This document shows, piece by piece, positions 25,536-34,968 of a DNA stretch of 64,000 nt (its first letter is position 1; each line of letters starts with the position of its first letter). The notes beneath the pieces were generated by a model, which ran no database searches, was not told the origin of the DNA, and worked only from the letters and a program-made list of their open reading frames with translations. The position numbers were made by a program, and so were the translations under genes. This stretch comes from VHCN01 sp964589935. Lineage in GTDB: Bacteria; Verrucomicrobiota; Verrucomicrobiia; Limisphaerales; VHCN01. The stretch is from NCBI GenBank assembly GCA_964589935.1, contig CAZPVD010000005.1:124001-188000 (forward strand). The letters are read 5' to 3'.

Positions 25536-27151
25536 TGCGCGCGCCGTCCGTTCACGCCGCCGTTCCGCCGTGTGTTCTTCACGAGGATGAACACATTCTC
25601 GTCGTTCACAAGCCGCCCGGCTGGAACACGCACTCGCCCGCGCCCTTCGCCGGCGAAGGCATCTACGACTGGCTCCGCAACCGCGAGCCTCGCTGGGCCA
25701 GCCTCGCGATCATCCACCGTCTCGACAAGGAGACGAGCGGCGTGATGGTCTTCGGCAAAACCCCGCTGGCCAACAAGTCGCTGACGGAACAATTTGAGCG
25801 ACGCGAGGTCGGGAAACGCTACGTATTGATCACCGACCGCGAAGTAAAACGCGCCGCGTGGACGACGCACTCAACGATCCGCCGCGTCGGCGAGCGTTAC
25901 GAAGCTCGTCCCTTGAGCGATGGTGGAGACGCTGCGGAAACACACTTCCGAGTGATTCGGCGCAATCCAAATCAAACATGGATCGAAGCCAAGCCTGCAA
26001 CCGGACGCACGCATCAGATACGCGTTCACGCAGTCAGCGAAGGTTTTCCAATTCTCGGTGACACATTGTATGGAGGCGCTTCCGCGCCGCGCATGTGCCT
26101 GCACGCGGAAGAAATCTCATTCCGTCATCCTGCCACCGGCGGGAACATGTCTTTTGCCGCGGAAACCAACATGTTTTGCTCATCGGCCACGTTGCTGCGA
26201 AAGGCGTTTATTGATCCTGCTGAAACAGACTGCTGCCGGTTGCGTCACGGCACCGCGGACGGCTGGCCTGATTTTTATGCCGAGCAACTCGGCGAATGGC
26301 TTTTGGTTCAAGGACGGTTGAACCTCGATGACCGCGATGATGCCGGCTTGATCTCCAACGTGGGGCGGGAAAATAATCTGCGGGGTGCGTTCTACAAGGT
26401 TCTCCAGCGTGATGTGCGCCGCGCAAAGCCGGAAGATGTCGCGCCCCGATTGCTGTTTGCGAAAGAGGCTCCACGAGAGTTCGTCATCAAAGAAAACGGT
26501 GTGCGTTTTCATGTCAGTTTGAACGAGGGTTACTCCTACGGCCTCTTCCTCGACCAGCGCGACAACCGTCGGCGATTGTTGACCGGCCACATCGCGGCGG
26601 GTTTTGAATTCGGAATTCACAATTCGCCATTCGAGATTCTCAACACCTTCGCCTACACGTGCGCTTTCTCTGTCTGCGCCGCGCTGGCGGGCGGGCGCGT
26701 GACGAGTCTTGACCTCTCGAAAAAATATCTCGAATGGGGCCGCCGCAATTTCGCGCTCAACGGACTCGACCCCGCCGCGCACGACTTCATCTACGGCGAC
26801 TGTTTCGATTGGATGCCGCGCCTCGCGAAGAAGGGCCGCGCGTTCGACGCCGTGCTGCTCGACCCGCCGACGTTTTCACACGCGAAGACGAGCGGCGCAT
26901 TCACCGCGGAAAAAGATTATGCGAAACTCGTCGCGCGCGCACTGCCGCTGCTCAAGCCCGGCGGCGTGCTCTTCGCCTCGACGAACGCCGCGACGCTCGC
27001 ACCGGAAAAATTCCTCGCGATCATTCGCGAAACTGTTTCGCGCGCGGGGCGGAAAGTTTTGCAGGAACACTACGCACCGCAGCCTCCGGATTTTCCAATC
27101 ACACGCGACGAACCGGCGTATTTGAAAACAGTCTGGCTGCGTATTAAGTGA
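25535..27151 (+). CDS. Fusion of RluA-family pseudouridine synthase and RlmI-like RNA methyltransferase
   Basis: A 538-residue two-part enzyme. The first half (about 1-205) is an RluA-type pseudouridine synthase with HRLDKETSG (catalytic Asp64), RTHQIRVHAV and a final LCLHAEEI-like strand. The second half (about 225-538) resembles RlmI-type rRNA methyltransferases: FLDQRDNRRRL near 340, NTFAYTCAFSVCAAL as the SAM loop, and the DPPTFSHAK motif near 445. It may modify one rRNA region twice. A heptamer array (26606-26640) inserts about a dozen residues just before the SAM-binding loop. It starts inside the stop of the GspB-like gene. Confidence 0.9.
   Translation: MRAPSVHAAVPPCVLHEDEHILVVHKPPGWNTHSPAPFAGEGIYDWLRNREPRWASLAIIHRLDKETSGVMVFGKTPLANKSLTEQFERREVGKRYVLITDREVKRAAWTTHSTIRRVGERYEARPLSDGGDAAETHFRVIRRNPNQTWIEAKPATGRTHQIRVHAVSEGFPILGDTLYGGASAPRMCLHAEEISFRHPATGGNMSFAAETNMFCSSATLLRKAFIDPAETDCCRLRHGTADGWPDFYAEQLGEWLLVQGRLNLDDRDDAGLISNVGRENNLRGAFYKVLQRDVRRAKPEDVAPRLLFAKEAPREFVIKENGVRFHVSLNEGYSYGLFLDQRDNRRRLLTGHIAAGFEFGIHNSPFEILNTFAYTCAFSVCAALAGGRVTSLDLSKKYLEWGRRNFALNGLDPAAHDFIYGDCFDWMPRLAKKGRAFDAVLLDPPTFSHAKTSGAFTAEKDYAKLVARALPLLKPGGVLFASTNAATLAPEKFLAIIRETVSRAGRKVLQEHYAPQPPDFPITRDEPAYLKTVWLRIK
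26606..26640. repeat. Heptamer array in the methyltransferase half of the fusion gene
   Basis: Five units: GAATTCG, GAATTCA, CAATTCG, CCATTCG, AGATTCT. It lies in frame (residues about 358-369, FEFGIHNSPFEI) directly before the NTFAYT SAM-binding loop, where homologues have only a few residues. Period 7 is clear for the first four units. Confidence 0.7.
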
Positions 27152-27171
27152 AGTGGGAACGAATCGGAGGA

Positions 27172-28758
27172 CTAGTCGCGTCGCTTGTCGAGCGATTGCG
27201 AAATGAGGCTCTGCGGCTCGGATGGCGCGGGCTTGCGCAGCCACGGGCGGATGAGCCAGAAGCCCGCAACCAGCAGCACTACCGCCGCGGCGAGCAGGCC
27301 CGCGTGGCTGGAACTGTTCGCAGCCGGCGTCACGACGGCGACTTGCGGCGCGGGAGAATTCTTTGCGCGAGGCGGCGAAATGTCCGGCGCGTTTGTGGAT
27401 GGCGGCGGTGTTTCGGTTGCGGGTGCCGCAACGCGCGGAGTTTCAGGAAGCGGCGCAGACTTCTCTGTTTTTGCCTCTTTCGGCGCGGCATTCGACGCGA
27501 CGGGTGAGCCCGACGCGACTGGCGCTTCGAGAAAATCACTCTTCGCGGCCTGCGCGACAACCGGCGGCACGACGGGCGGGCGGTTCGTCACGAGCACCGG
27601 AATGCTCGTCGCAGGTGGAGGTTTTTGCAGTTCAGCTTTTGCTGCCGAGGCTGTTGGAGTGGTGGCTGGCGTGCTCGCAGGCGAAGCCACCGAAGCCGGC
27701 TCCGGCGGTGGAGTAGGTTTCGCAACGCTCGCGGAAGCCGGAGGAGAATTCGTCGTCGCTGTTTTCGGTGAAGCAGCCGTTTGCATCGGCGCTGGCGGCG
27801 GAACCGCGGCTTTCGTTTCAGGCAGCTTCGTTGCAGGCGGAGCGGGTGCTGGTGTTGTGGGCTTCTCCTCATTTTTTTCTGTCGTCGGTGATGACACGGA
27901 TTTCGCGGGCGTGGCGGGCGGGGAAGTTTTTTTCACTTCAGCAGTCACCGCAGGCGTCGGCGGAGAATTTGTCGCCGTCGTTTTTGACGGTTCCGTCGTG
28001 GACTTCGCCGTCACCTTCGGCGCTTGGAGCACGTTCGTCGCGGGGACTGGCGGCGCGCCGGGCTTTACGAGCACGGGCACGGAAGTCGGCGGCGTGAAGG
28101 GCTTGAGTTCGCCGTCGGCAGTGCGCTCGCCAGCCTTCGCGAGCGTGGACCGAAAGTTCCCCAACACGACCGGCTCGTTGCCGAGCGTCACGGCGAAGTC
28201 CACGATCTCGCCGCGCTGCGCTGCGAGCGTGGTGACGAAGGGTTTTTTTGCGGCGCGCATTTCGGCGGCGCGCGCGCCGTAGGTGACGTTGATCTTGCGG
28301 TCGAACGGCGTGCCGACGATGACCTCGTTGCCGTTGGAGACGATGACGACGACGAGCAGTTCGGTGGATTTCATCGCGGCGAGCACCTGCGGCACGAGGC
28401 GGTCCATGCGGCACGCGTGGCGGAACTTCTGCAGCTTGATGTGCTGGGCGGCGTGCACGGCAAGGGACTGGTTGAGCAGGGGTGTCCACGCAAGCACGGG
28501 CACGTCGCGGGCGTTGATCTCGTCGTTGAAGGTCCAGATGGTGAACTCTTCGCCGGGGCGCATGGCACCGTTGAATCCGGTGGCGATGAGATTGAAGAGC
28601 GTCTGCTGCGCAGGCTCGGCGAGGCGCGACATGGCCGACGAAGTATCCACGATGAAGAGGAAGCCGCATCGTGGTGCGGACTGGGCACACGTGGGCGAAG
28701 CGAGCAGCGCGAGTAACAGCCACGTCAAACGTAGAGAATTAATTGCGAGCTTGTGCAT
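27172..28758 (-). CDS. vWA-like surface protein with Pro/Ala/Thr-rich stalk
   Basis: About 528 residues. A signal peptide (MHKLAINSLRLTWLLLALLA) is followed by a von Willebrand A-like domain (about 30-220) with FLFIVDTSSAMSR in place of a perfect DxSxS metal site, then a very long linker of Pro, Ala and Thr (about 235-480), and a C-terminal membrane helix (GLLAAAVVLLVAGFWLI) with a basic tail. It is therefore anchored with the vWA domain outside the inner membrane. I start it at 28758; an upstream in-frame start at 28893 would add 45 unrelated residues and overlap the next gene. The role is unknown. Confidence 0.8.
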   Translation of the reverse strand: MHKLAINSLRLTWLLLALLASPTCAQSAPRCGFLFIVDTSSAMSRLAEPAQQTLFNLIATGFNGAMRPGEEFTIWTFNDEINARDVPVLAWTPLLNQSLAVHAAQHIKLQKFRHACRMDRLVPQVLAAMKSTELLVVVIVSNGNEVIVGTPFDRKINVTYGARAAEMRAAKKPFVTTLAAQRGEIVDFAVTLGNEPVVLGNFRSTLAKAGERTADGELKPFTPPTSVPVLVKPGAPPVPATNVLQAPKVTAKSTTEPSKTTATNSPPTPAVTAEVKKTSPPATPAKSVSSPTTEKNEEKPTTPAPAPPATKLPETKAAVPPPAPMQTAASPKTATTNSPPASASVAKPTPPPEPASVASPASTPATTPTASAAKAELQKPPPATSIPVLVTNRPPVVPPVVAQAAKSDFLEAPVASGSPVASNAAPKEAKTEKSAPLPETPRVAAPATETPPPSTNAPDISPPRAKNSPAPQVAVVTPAANSSSHAGLLAAAVVLLVAGFWLIRPWLRKPAPSEPQSLISQSLDKRRD

Positions 28759-28786
28759 CGAGTAAAGCCGCGTGGTTATGCATGGT

Positions 28787-29161
28787 TCAAACATCGAATA
28801 AGAAAACAATTGGACTGAACACGATATATGCCATTGAAAGGCATGCGCCTGGCCACCTGATCTCTTTCCGAAAGAGGCTGAACAAAAGTGCAACCAATGC
28901 TATCGGGCCGACAACAAAAAGATGAAAGAGCGCAACAGCCAAACCCTCATCCCTAATTGGAACCATTGTGGCTACAAACAAAAACCAAAACGGGAAGATG
29001 GCGGACTCAATAAAAACAAATGCAGCTAGCGACAAAAGTGCGACTCCGGATCGCGAGAGTCGGTTGCGAAAGTTGGAATACATGAGCACAAGGATTACGG
29101 CTGCAACGAGCGCACATGCATGAACAACATACTTTGCTATCTCATAACTGTCGCGAGACAT
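28787..29161 (-). CDS. Hypothetical small membrane protein
   Basis: A 124-residue protein not recognised. Four hydrophobic segments are visible (about 10-28, 38-55, 58-66 and 75-120), in keeping with a small integral membrane protein. The region is clearly A+T-richer than its flanks, suggesting foreign origin. It lies upstream of the vWA-like gene on the same strand, 28 bp before its start. Confidence 0.55.
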   Translation of the reverse strand: MSRDSYEIAKYVVHACALVAAVILVLMYSNFRNRLSRSGVALLSLAAFVFIESAIFPFWFLFVATMVPIRDEGLAVALFHLFVVGPIALVALLFSLFRKEIRWPGACLSMAYIVFSPIVFLFDV

Positions 29162-29278
29162 AGGAATTGTTTTGACGCTGTTACGGATGGAACCCTGTCA
29201 TTGGTTTAGGGATGAACGATCTATTGTAACACGCGATTAAGACGAGTTGTTTATCGCCATCGATGGCTTGCACGTTGT

Positions 29279-29749
29279 TCACCTGTTGCGGCGAAACGCC
29301 GTGCGTTCCCTCCGATTGTGTTCCCTCACGTCGAGGTCGAGCGTGTCGAGCGCGTCGCCGATTTGCGCGAGGAAGACTTCGCAGCTTTGCGCCATGCCAC
29401 CCATGCCGATGACGGTGTCGCGCTCTGCGAGGTCGTTGGTGATGACGAGCACTTCGCCGTAGGCGCGGAAGCGATACGCGGCGCGCTCGATCATCTGGTC
29501 GGCGGTCTGGCCGGCCTTCGAGTAGAGCACCTCCATCTCGCGCGTCGTGGGCAGCTTGGGCGTGCCGGGCGGCGCTCCGCCGCCGTCGAAGATGACCGTG
29601 ATGGGCGTGCCGACGGCGTCGCGGTATTGCGTGAGGATGCCGAGCAATGCCTCGCGTGCCGCCGCCGAGTGGCGCGGCCTGCCCGGCGCCAGCTCCGGCC
29701 AACTGTGCAGGAGGCTGTAGCCATCTACGAGAATGCGGACAAGTGCCAC
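29279..29749 (-). CDS. NYN-domain (YacP-like) ribonuclease
   Basis: A 156-residue PIN-like NYN domain protein related to YacP/Rae1. Features: VRILVDGYSLLHSW at the start (first acidic residue), PITVIFDGGGAPPG, the TADQMIERAAYRF helix and VLVITNDLAERDTV with the next acidic residues. Family members cut RNA, Rae1 on the ribosome. The GTG at 29749 gives the expected N-terminus; the open frame continues much further upstream, but that part is antisense to another gene. It is divergent from the large dehydrogenase gene. Confidence 0.82.
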   Translation of the reverse strand: MALVRILVDGYSLLHSWPELAPGRPRHSAAAREALLGILTQYRDAVGTPITVIFDGGGAPPGTPKLPTTREMEVLYSKAGQTADQMIERAAYRFRAYGEVLVITNDLAERDTVIGMGGMAQSCEVFLAQIGDALDTLDLDVREHNRRERTAFRRNR

Positions 29750-29800
29750 GCTGCAACGGTAGCGGCCCGGCGGGCTTTGGGGAATGGAAAACTCGATTCG

Positions 29801-29829
29801 AGGCAAGGGGCGAGAGGCGGAGAGGCGAC
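29801..29829. repeat. Degenerate heptamer-like repeat between genes
   Basis: Between the NYN gene and the large dehydrogenase gene the motif GGC recurs at spacings of 7, 7 and 8 bp within AGGCAAG, GGGCGAG, AGGCGGA and GAGGCGA. This is the weakest member of the heptamer group and could be a chance purine-rich run. Confidence 0.4.
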
Positions 29830-29932
29830 AGGTTGGTGAAGCAGAAAACTCCTTGCCGCCGCGCGCCGCCGCTATACTGTGAATCGCGTTTCCTTTGGCG
29901 CCGTCCAGTGCCACACGCAGTTTGTCACGACC

Positions 29933-32900
29933 ATGAACACGCATCGTTTCGTCCGTCTGGCCGCGTTCGCCGGCCTGCTCGCCTTCACCGCGCCGCTCTT
30001 CGCGCAAACGCCGGAGTGGATTTGGTTCAACAAGACCACGTCCGCCGAGGTGCGCTTCTTCCGCAAAACTTTTTCTGTCGAAGGCGCGGTCGCGAAGGCC
30101 GAGTTGACCGCCACGGCGGATGACGGCCTTGACGCCTTCGTCAACGGCGAGCGCGTGCTGACGAGCGACGACTGGCACAACGGCGTGAAAGTGGACGTGA
30201 CCGCGAAGCTCCACGCGGGTGCAAACGTTGTTGCCATCCGCGCGCACAACGGCGACGACAGCCCCGCCGGGGCCATCGCACAACTCGTCGTCACGACAGC
30301 CGCCGGCAAGCAGACCATCGTCACCGACGCGACGTGGAAGGCCGCAGTGGCCGAGGCGAAGGATTGGAACAAGGCGGACTTCAACGACAGCGCGTGGGGC
30401 AAGGCAAACAGTCTCGGCAAAATGGGCGTGCAGCCGTGGGGCAACGTGTTCGGCGCGGTTGCAGCGGGCGCGCAACGGCAGTCAGGCAAGGGCGCGGCTG
30501 CGGGCGTCAAGCGCTTCGCCACTCCCGCCGAGTCACTTTCGGTGCTGCCCGGTTTCAAGGTCGAGCTGCTCCGCTCCGCCGAGCCGGGCGAAGGTTCGTG
30601 GGTCGCGATGACCGTGGACCCGAAGGGCCGGCTCATCGTCTCGCCGCAAGGCAGGGAGCCGATGCTTCGCATCACGCTCGATGCGAAGGGCCAGATCGCA
30701 AACATCGAACCGATTCAAGTTCCCGTGACCGGCGCAATGGGTTTGCTCCACGCATTCGGCGCGCTCTACGTGAACGGCGCCGGCCCGGAGGGTTATCACC
30801 TTTACCGCGTCACCGACACGGACGGCGACGACAAGTATGACAAGGTCGAGCTGCTCCGCAAATGGCAGGGCGGAAACGGCGAGCACGGCGCGCACGGCAT
30901 CGTCAAAGGCCCGGACGATCATCTCTACATCGTCTGCGGTAATTTCGTCGGCGTGCCGGAGGACATTCTGCCGACTTCGCCGCATCGCAATTACGCCGAC
31001 GACCTCGTGCTGCCGCGCGCGGAGGACGGCAACGGTTTCGGCGCGGGCCGCAAGCCGCCGGGCGGCTACGTGCTGCGGCTCGACAAGGACGGCAAGAACG
31101 CGGAGCTGTTCGCCTCCGGCCAGCGCAACACTTACGACATCGCCTTCAACCCTGACGGCGAATTGCTCGCGTTTGATAGCGACATGGAGTGGGACTGGGG
31201 CATGCCGTGGTATCGGCCCATCCGCGTCTTCCACGCGGTCAGCGGCGGCGACACGGGCTTCCGCGAAGGCAGCGGCAAGTGGCCTGAGTATTATCAGGAC
31301 AGCTTGCCGGCGGTGCTGAACATCGGCGTCGGCTCGCCGACCGGCGTGCGCTTCGGCACGGGCGCGAAGTTCCCGGCGAAATATCAGCGCGCGTTCATCA
31401 TGATGGACTGGTCGTATGGCCGGCTCATTGCCGTGCATCTCACGTCGAAGGGCGCGAGCTACACGGGCACGTTCGAGAACCTCGTTTCCGGCAAGCCGCT
31501 CAACCTGACGGATTTTGAAATCGGCCCGGACGGCGCGCTCTACTTTCTCACCGGCGGCCGCGGCACGCAGTCGGGATTGTATCGCGTGAGCTACGTGGGC
31601 ATCCCTCCCATTGACGATGGTTTTGTGGCGGAGGACACCGCTGCAAAGAAGGCCCGCGAACTCCGCCACCAGATCGAAGCCTTTCACGGCCGCGTGGACG
31701 CGAAGGCCGTGGACTTCGCGTGGCCGCACTTGAACAGCGACGACCGCTTCATCCGCTACGCAGCGCGCATCGCGGTCGAGGCGCAGCCGCTCGCGCAGTG
31801 GCAGTCGCGCGCGTTGAGCGAGACGAAGCCCAACGCTGGCCTCACCGCGCTGCTCGCGCTTGCGCGCCTCGGCGGCAGGGAAGTTCAAAACGACCTGCTG
31901 AACGCGCTGAAGAAGTTTCCGATGGCGTCACTCACCGAGGAGCAGCAGTTGCTCAAGCTGCGCGTGATCGAGGTCAGTTTCGCGCGACAGGGCAAGCCGT
32001 CGCCGGAGATGGTGGCGCTCGGTATCGAGAAGTTGAATCCGCTTTTCCCGTCCAAGAGCGTCGAGTTGAACCGCGAGTTGTGCCAGGTGCTCATCGCGCT
32101 CGAAGCGCCCGGCATCGTGAAGAAAGTCCTCGCGCAGGCCGCCAAGGCCGAAACGCAGGAGGAACAGATCACCTACCTCTTCGCGCTGCGGCATCTCCAG
32201 ACCGGTTGGACGCTGGACGAGCGCAAGGCCTACTTCGCGTGGTTCAACCGGCCAAGCGAAAGCGCGTCCGGCACGAGCCAGTCCCTCGCCAGAAACACGA
32301 GCCATTCCGACGCGACTGTGCAGTGGTTCAAGGATGTGGGTCGTGACTACGGTGACGGCGCGAGCTTCCCGAAATTCATCGCGAACATCCGCAGGGACGC
32401 CGTGGCCTCGCTCACCGACGCCGAGCGCGGCGAACTGGCCGCGCTCATCACCACGCCGCTCACGCCCACGCCGACGACGGTGAAGCCCAAGCTGCTCTCG
32501 TTCGTGCGCGAGTGGAAGATGGACGACCTCGTTCCCTCGCTCGACCAAGCGGGCAGGGGCCGCAACTTCAACAATGGCAAGGAAGTCTTCACCGGCGTGC
32601 AGTGCTTCGCGTGCCACCGCTTCGGCAACGAGGGCGGGTCCGTTGGCCCGGACATCACGGCGGTGTCGAGCCGGTTCGCTCGCCGCGACATTTTGGAATC
32701 TATCATCGAGCCGTCCAAGGTCGTCAGCGAGCAGTATCAGAACACGACCTTCGTGCTGAAGAACGGCGACGACATCACAGGCCGTGTCATCGAGGACACG
32801 CCCGAAAAGATCGTCGTGTATGTCAACCCGTTCACCACCGACCGCACGGAGATCAAGAAAGCCGACATCAAGTCGCGCCAGGCATCGAAGCTCTCACCCA

Positions 32901-33004
32901 TGCCCGAAGGCCTCGTGAACGTGCTGAAGAAGGATGACATCCTCGACCTGCTTGCCTACATCGAGTCGCAGGGGAAGAAGGACCACCCGGCCTTCGCGAA
33001 ATGA
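29933..33004 (+). CDS. PVC-type membrane-bound dehydrogenase with C-terminal cytochrome c domain
   Basis: A large exported protein of about 1023 residues after a signal peptide (FVRLAAFAGLLAFTAPLFA). In order: a galactose-binding-like N-terminal part (WIWFNKTTSAEVRFFRKTF), a six-bladed propeller-like glucose/sorbosone dehydrogenase part (about 220-560, with HGAHGIVKGPDDHLYIVCGN), a helical repeat section, and a C-terminal haem c domain with CFACH (Cys891, Cys894, His895). The family is expanded in Planctomycetes and Verrucomicrobiota; substrates are mostly unproved but sugars are likely. The start at 29933 puts the signal peptide at the N-terminus. Confidence 0.9.
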   Translation: MNTHRFVRLAAFAGLLAFTAPLFAQTPEWIWFNKTTSAEVRFFRKTFSVEGAVAKAELTATADDGLDAFVNGERVLTSDDWHNGVKVDVTAKLHAGANVVAIRAHNGDDSPAGAIAQLVVTTAAGKQTIVTDATWKAAVAEAKDWNKADFNDSAWGKANSLGKMGVQPWGNVFGAVAAGAQRQSGKGAAAGVKRFATPAESLSVLPGFKVELLRSAEPGEGSWVAMTVDPKGRLIVSPQGREPMLRITLDAKGQIANIEPIQVPVTGAMGLLHAFGALYVNGAGPEGYHLYRVTDTDGDDKYDKVELLRKWQGGNGEHGAHGIVKGPDDHLYIVCGNFVGVPEDILPTSPHRNYADDLVLPRAEDGNGFGAGRKPPGGYVLRLDKDGKNAELFASGQRNTYDIAFNPDGELLAFDSDMEWDWGMPWYRPIRVFHAVSGGDTGFREGSGKWPEYYQDSLPAVLNIGVGSPTGVRFGTGAKFPAKYQRAFIMMDWSYGRLIAVHLTSKGASYTGTFENLVSGKPLNLTDFEIGPDGALYFLTGGRGTQSGLYRVSYVGIPPIDDGFVAEDTAAKKARELRHQIEAFHGRVDAKAVDFAWPHLNSDDRFIRYAARIAVEAQPLAQWQSRALSETKPNAGLTALLALARLGGREVQNDLLNALKKFPMASLTEEQQLLKLRVIEVSFARQGKPSPEMVALGIEKLNPLFPSKSVELNRELCQVLIALEAPGIVKKVLAQAAKAETQEEQITYLFALRHLQTGWTLDERKAYFAWFNRPSESASGTSQSLARNTSHSDATVQWFKDVGRDYGDGASFPKFIANIRRDAVASLTDAERGELAALITTPLTPTPTTVKPKLLSFVREWKMDDLVPSLDQAGRGRNFNNGKEVFTGVQCFACHRFGNEGGSVGPDITAVSSRFARRDILESIIEPSKVVSEQYQNTTFVLKNGDDITGRVIEDTPEKIVVYVNPFTTDRTEIKKADIKSRQASKLSPMPEGLVNVLKKDDILDLLAYIESQGKKDHPAFAK

Positions 33005-33075
33005 CCGGTGCTGTCGCGTCAGCGCTCCGGCGCACTTGACAAAAACCGCGGGGCAGGACGCAATCGGCCACCCTC

Positions 33076-34563
33076 ATGAATGCCCACGCAAACACTCCGC
33101 TCGCTTCTCACCATTCCATTTCGCGCGCTGCCGTTCTCCTGACGTTGATCGTCGTGCCGTTCGCGCGCGGAGCTGAACAAGCAGCACAGCCGGGAGCCGC
33201 CACTCAGCCTGCGCCTGCGACGATGACCGCGCAGCAGGACCGGCAGGCGATGATGGACTTGCTGCAAATCAAGTCACTGCGCCCCGGCCGCAATGGCAGC
33301 AATCCGCAGGCGACCAATGCCGCCAACTACGACGAGTCGAAGGCGAACCCGTTCCCCAAGCTGCCCGACCCGCTCGTCTTGAAGGACGGGCAGAAGGTCA
33401 CGACGGCGGACGCATGGTGGAAGCAGCGCCGCGCGGAGATCGTCGAGGACTTCGACCGCGAAATCTACGGCCGCGTTCCCAAGGTCACACCTGCTGTGAA
33501 CTGGGAAATCACCGGCACGACAAAAACGAACGTCGGCGGCGTGCCAGTCATCACCAAACAGCTCGTCGGCCACGTGGACAACTCGTCGTATCCGCAAGTC
33601 ACGGTGAACATCCAGGCCACGCTCACGACGCCGGCGGATGCGACAGGCCCGGTGCCGGTGATGCTGCAGTTTGGATTCATGTTCGGCAGGCCCGGCGGCT
33701 TCGGTGGATTCGGCGCGGGCAAGGCATCGTCCGGAACGAATGCTCCTCCGCGTCCGAGTTTTGGATTTGCCGGTCCTTCGTGGCGCGAACAGGTGCTCGC
33801 AAAGGGCTGGGGCTACGCCGTTATCAGCCCGAACAGTGTTCAAGCCGACAACGGCGGCGGTCTGACACAAGGCATCGTCGGACTTTGCAACAAGGGCCAG
33901 TTGCGCAAGGAGGACGATTGGGGCGCGTTGCGCGCGTGGGCGTGGGGCGCGAGCCGGCTGCTGGATTATTTTGAGACCGACAAGGCCGTGGACGCAAAGC
34001 AGGTCGGCCTCGAAGGCCACTCGCGTTACGGCAAGGCAACCGTCGTCGCGATGGCCTACGATTCGCGCTTTGCCATTGCGTTCGTCAGTTCCTCCGGCGC
34101 GGGCGGCGCGAAGCTGCATCGGCGCGACTGGGGCGAAATCGTGGAGAACGTCGCCGCCGCGAACGAGTATCACTGGATGGCCGGCAACTATCTGAAATAC
34201 GCCGGCCCGCTGACGTGGGATGACCTGCCAGTGGACTCGCATGAACTCGTCGCGTTGTGCGCGCCGCGTCCGGTGTTCCTCAGCGCCGGTGCGACGAAGG
34301 GCGACGGCTGGGTGGATGCGAAGGGGACGTTTCTCGCCGGTGTCGGCGCCGGTCCGGTGTATCGCCTCCTCGGCAAGAAAGATTTGGGCGTCACGGAATT
34401 TCCCGAAATCGAGACGCCGCTGATGGACGGCGACGTGTCCTTCCGCCAGCACGCTGGCGGCCACACCGACGGCCCGAACTGGCCGGTGTTCTTGAAATGG
34501 GCCGACCGCTACGTCAAAGCTCCGCCTCTGTCGGCAACACCGTCTTCGACCGGCACAAAATGA
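33076..34563 (+). CDS. Glucuronoyl esterase-like (CE15) alpha/beta hydrolase
   Basis: An exported hydrolase of 495 residues with a signal peptide (AVLLTLIVVPFARG). GHSRYGKATVVAMAYDSRFA places the nucleophile Ser316 in the GxSRxGK motif of carbohydrate esterase family 15, and the following SSSGAGGAKLHRRDWGE and GGHTDGPNW (His463) also match CE15. Such enzymes cut ester links between lignin and glucuronoxylan. A Gly/Phe-rich insertion (PGGFGGFGAGKASSG) is unusual. It is 71 bp downstream of the large dehydrogenase on the same strand. Confidence 0.85.
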   Translation: MNAHANTPLASHHSISRAAVLLTLIVVPFARGAEQAAQPGAATQPAPATMTAQQDRQAMMDLLQIKSLRPGRNGSNPQATNAANYDESKANPFPKLPDPLVLKDGQKVTTADAWWKQRRAEIVEDFDREIYGRVPKVTPAVNWEITGTTKTNVGGVPVITKQLVGHVDNSSYPQVTVNIQATLTTPADATGPVPVMLQFGFMFGRPGGFGGFGAGKASSGTNAPPRPSFGFAGPSWREQVLAKGWGYAVISPNSVQADNGGGLTQGIVGLCNKGQLRKEDDWGALRAWAWGASRLLDYFETDKAVDAKQVGLEGHSRYGKATVVAMAYDSRFAIAFVSSSGAGGAKLHRRDWGEIVENVAAANEYHWMAGNYLKYAGPLTWDDLPVDSHELVALCAPRPVFLSAGATKGDGWVDAKGTFLAGVGAGPVYRLLGKKDLGVTEFPEIETPLMDGDVSFRQHAGGHTDGPNWPVFLKWADRYVKAPPLSATPSSTGTK

Positions 34564-34734
34564 CGGTGCGTTGTGTTTGAGACGGAGCGCGACCAGTCCG
34601 ACACGTCGCGCCAAAGCGAAGGGAAGGCGGCTGCGGAATTTGATGGACGGTATCCCAAGGTAGCTCGTGCCTCGCAACCCTAGGCTTTGTGATGGAATCC
34701 CGTTGGGAATCTCGGATGGCAAACGGACGGTGAT

Positions 34735-34968
34735 TCAGGTGATGATGTTCTTGTCATTGAGCCAGCGTTGCAACTGAGGCGCAATGCTTTCGGAAATGTT
34801 CTGTGGGTCAAACACTTTGTAGAGTTTCCCAATCAGGTCAGTGTTGAGGTTCGTCAACGTCCGGTCTTTCAACAGCAGAACGGGCTTTCGCAAGGCCATC
34901 GTATAACCAACTTCCAAAGAAATGTTCGGATTGAATTCTTCCTGCTCAATCCGCTCGGCTTGGGCGTT
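34735..34968 (-). pseudogene. C-terminal remnant of a TIR/deoxyribosyltransferase-like nucleotide-binding protein
   Basis: Directly behind the stop of the nucleotidyltransferase gene, in the same frame, lies an open stretch of about 77 codons: FNPNISLEVGYTMALRKPVLLLKD and on to a stop. The pattern NPNISLEVGYxxALxKPVLLLKD is that of the last third of Toll/interleukin-receptor-like or nucleoside 2-deoxyribosyltransferase-like domains. No start or N-terminal part is present (the only start-like codons are internal), so this looks like a broken gene. The family call is from pattern memory. Confidence 0.5.

Noticed and set aside
34564..34734. Intergenic stretch with two GGAATC motifs as a possible repeat element
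   Set aside because: No second copy of any longer part was found in the window, so it is not reported as a repeat.
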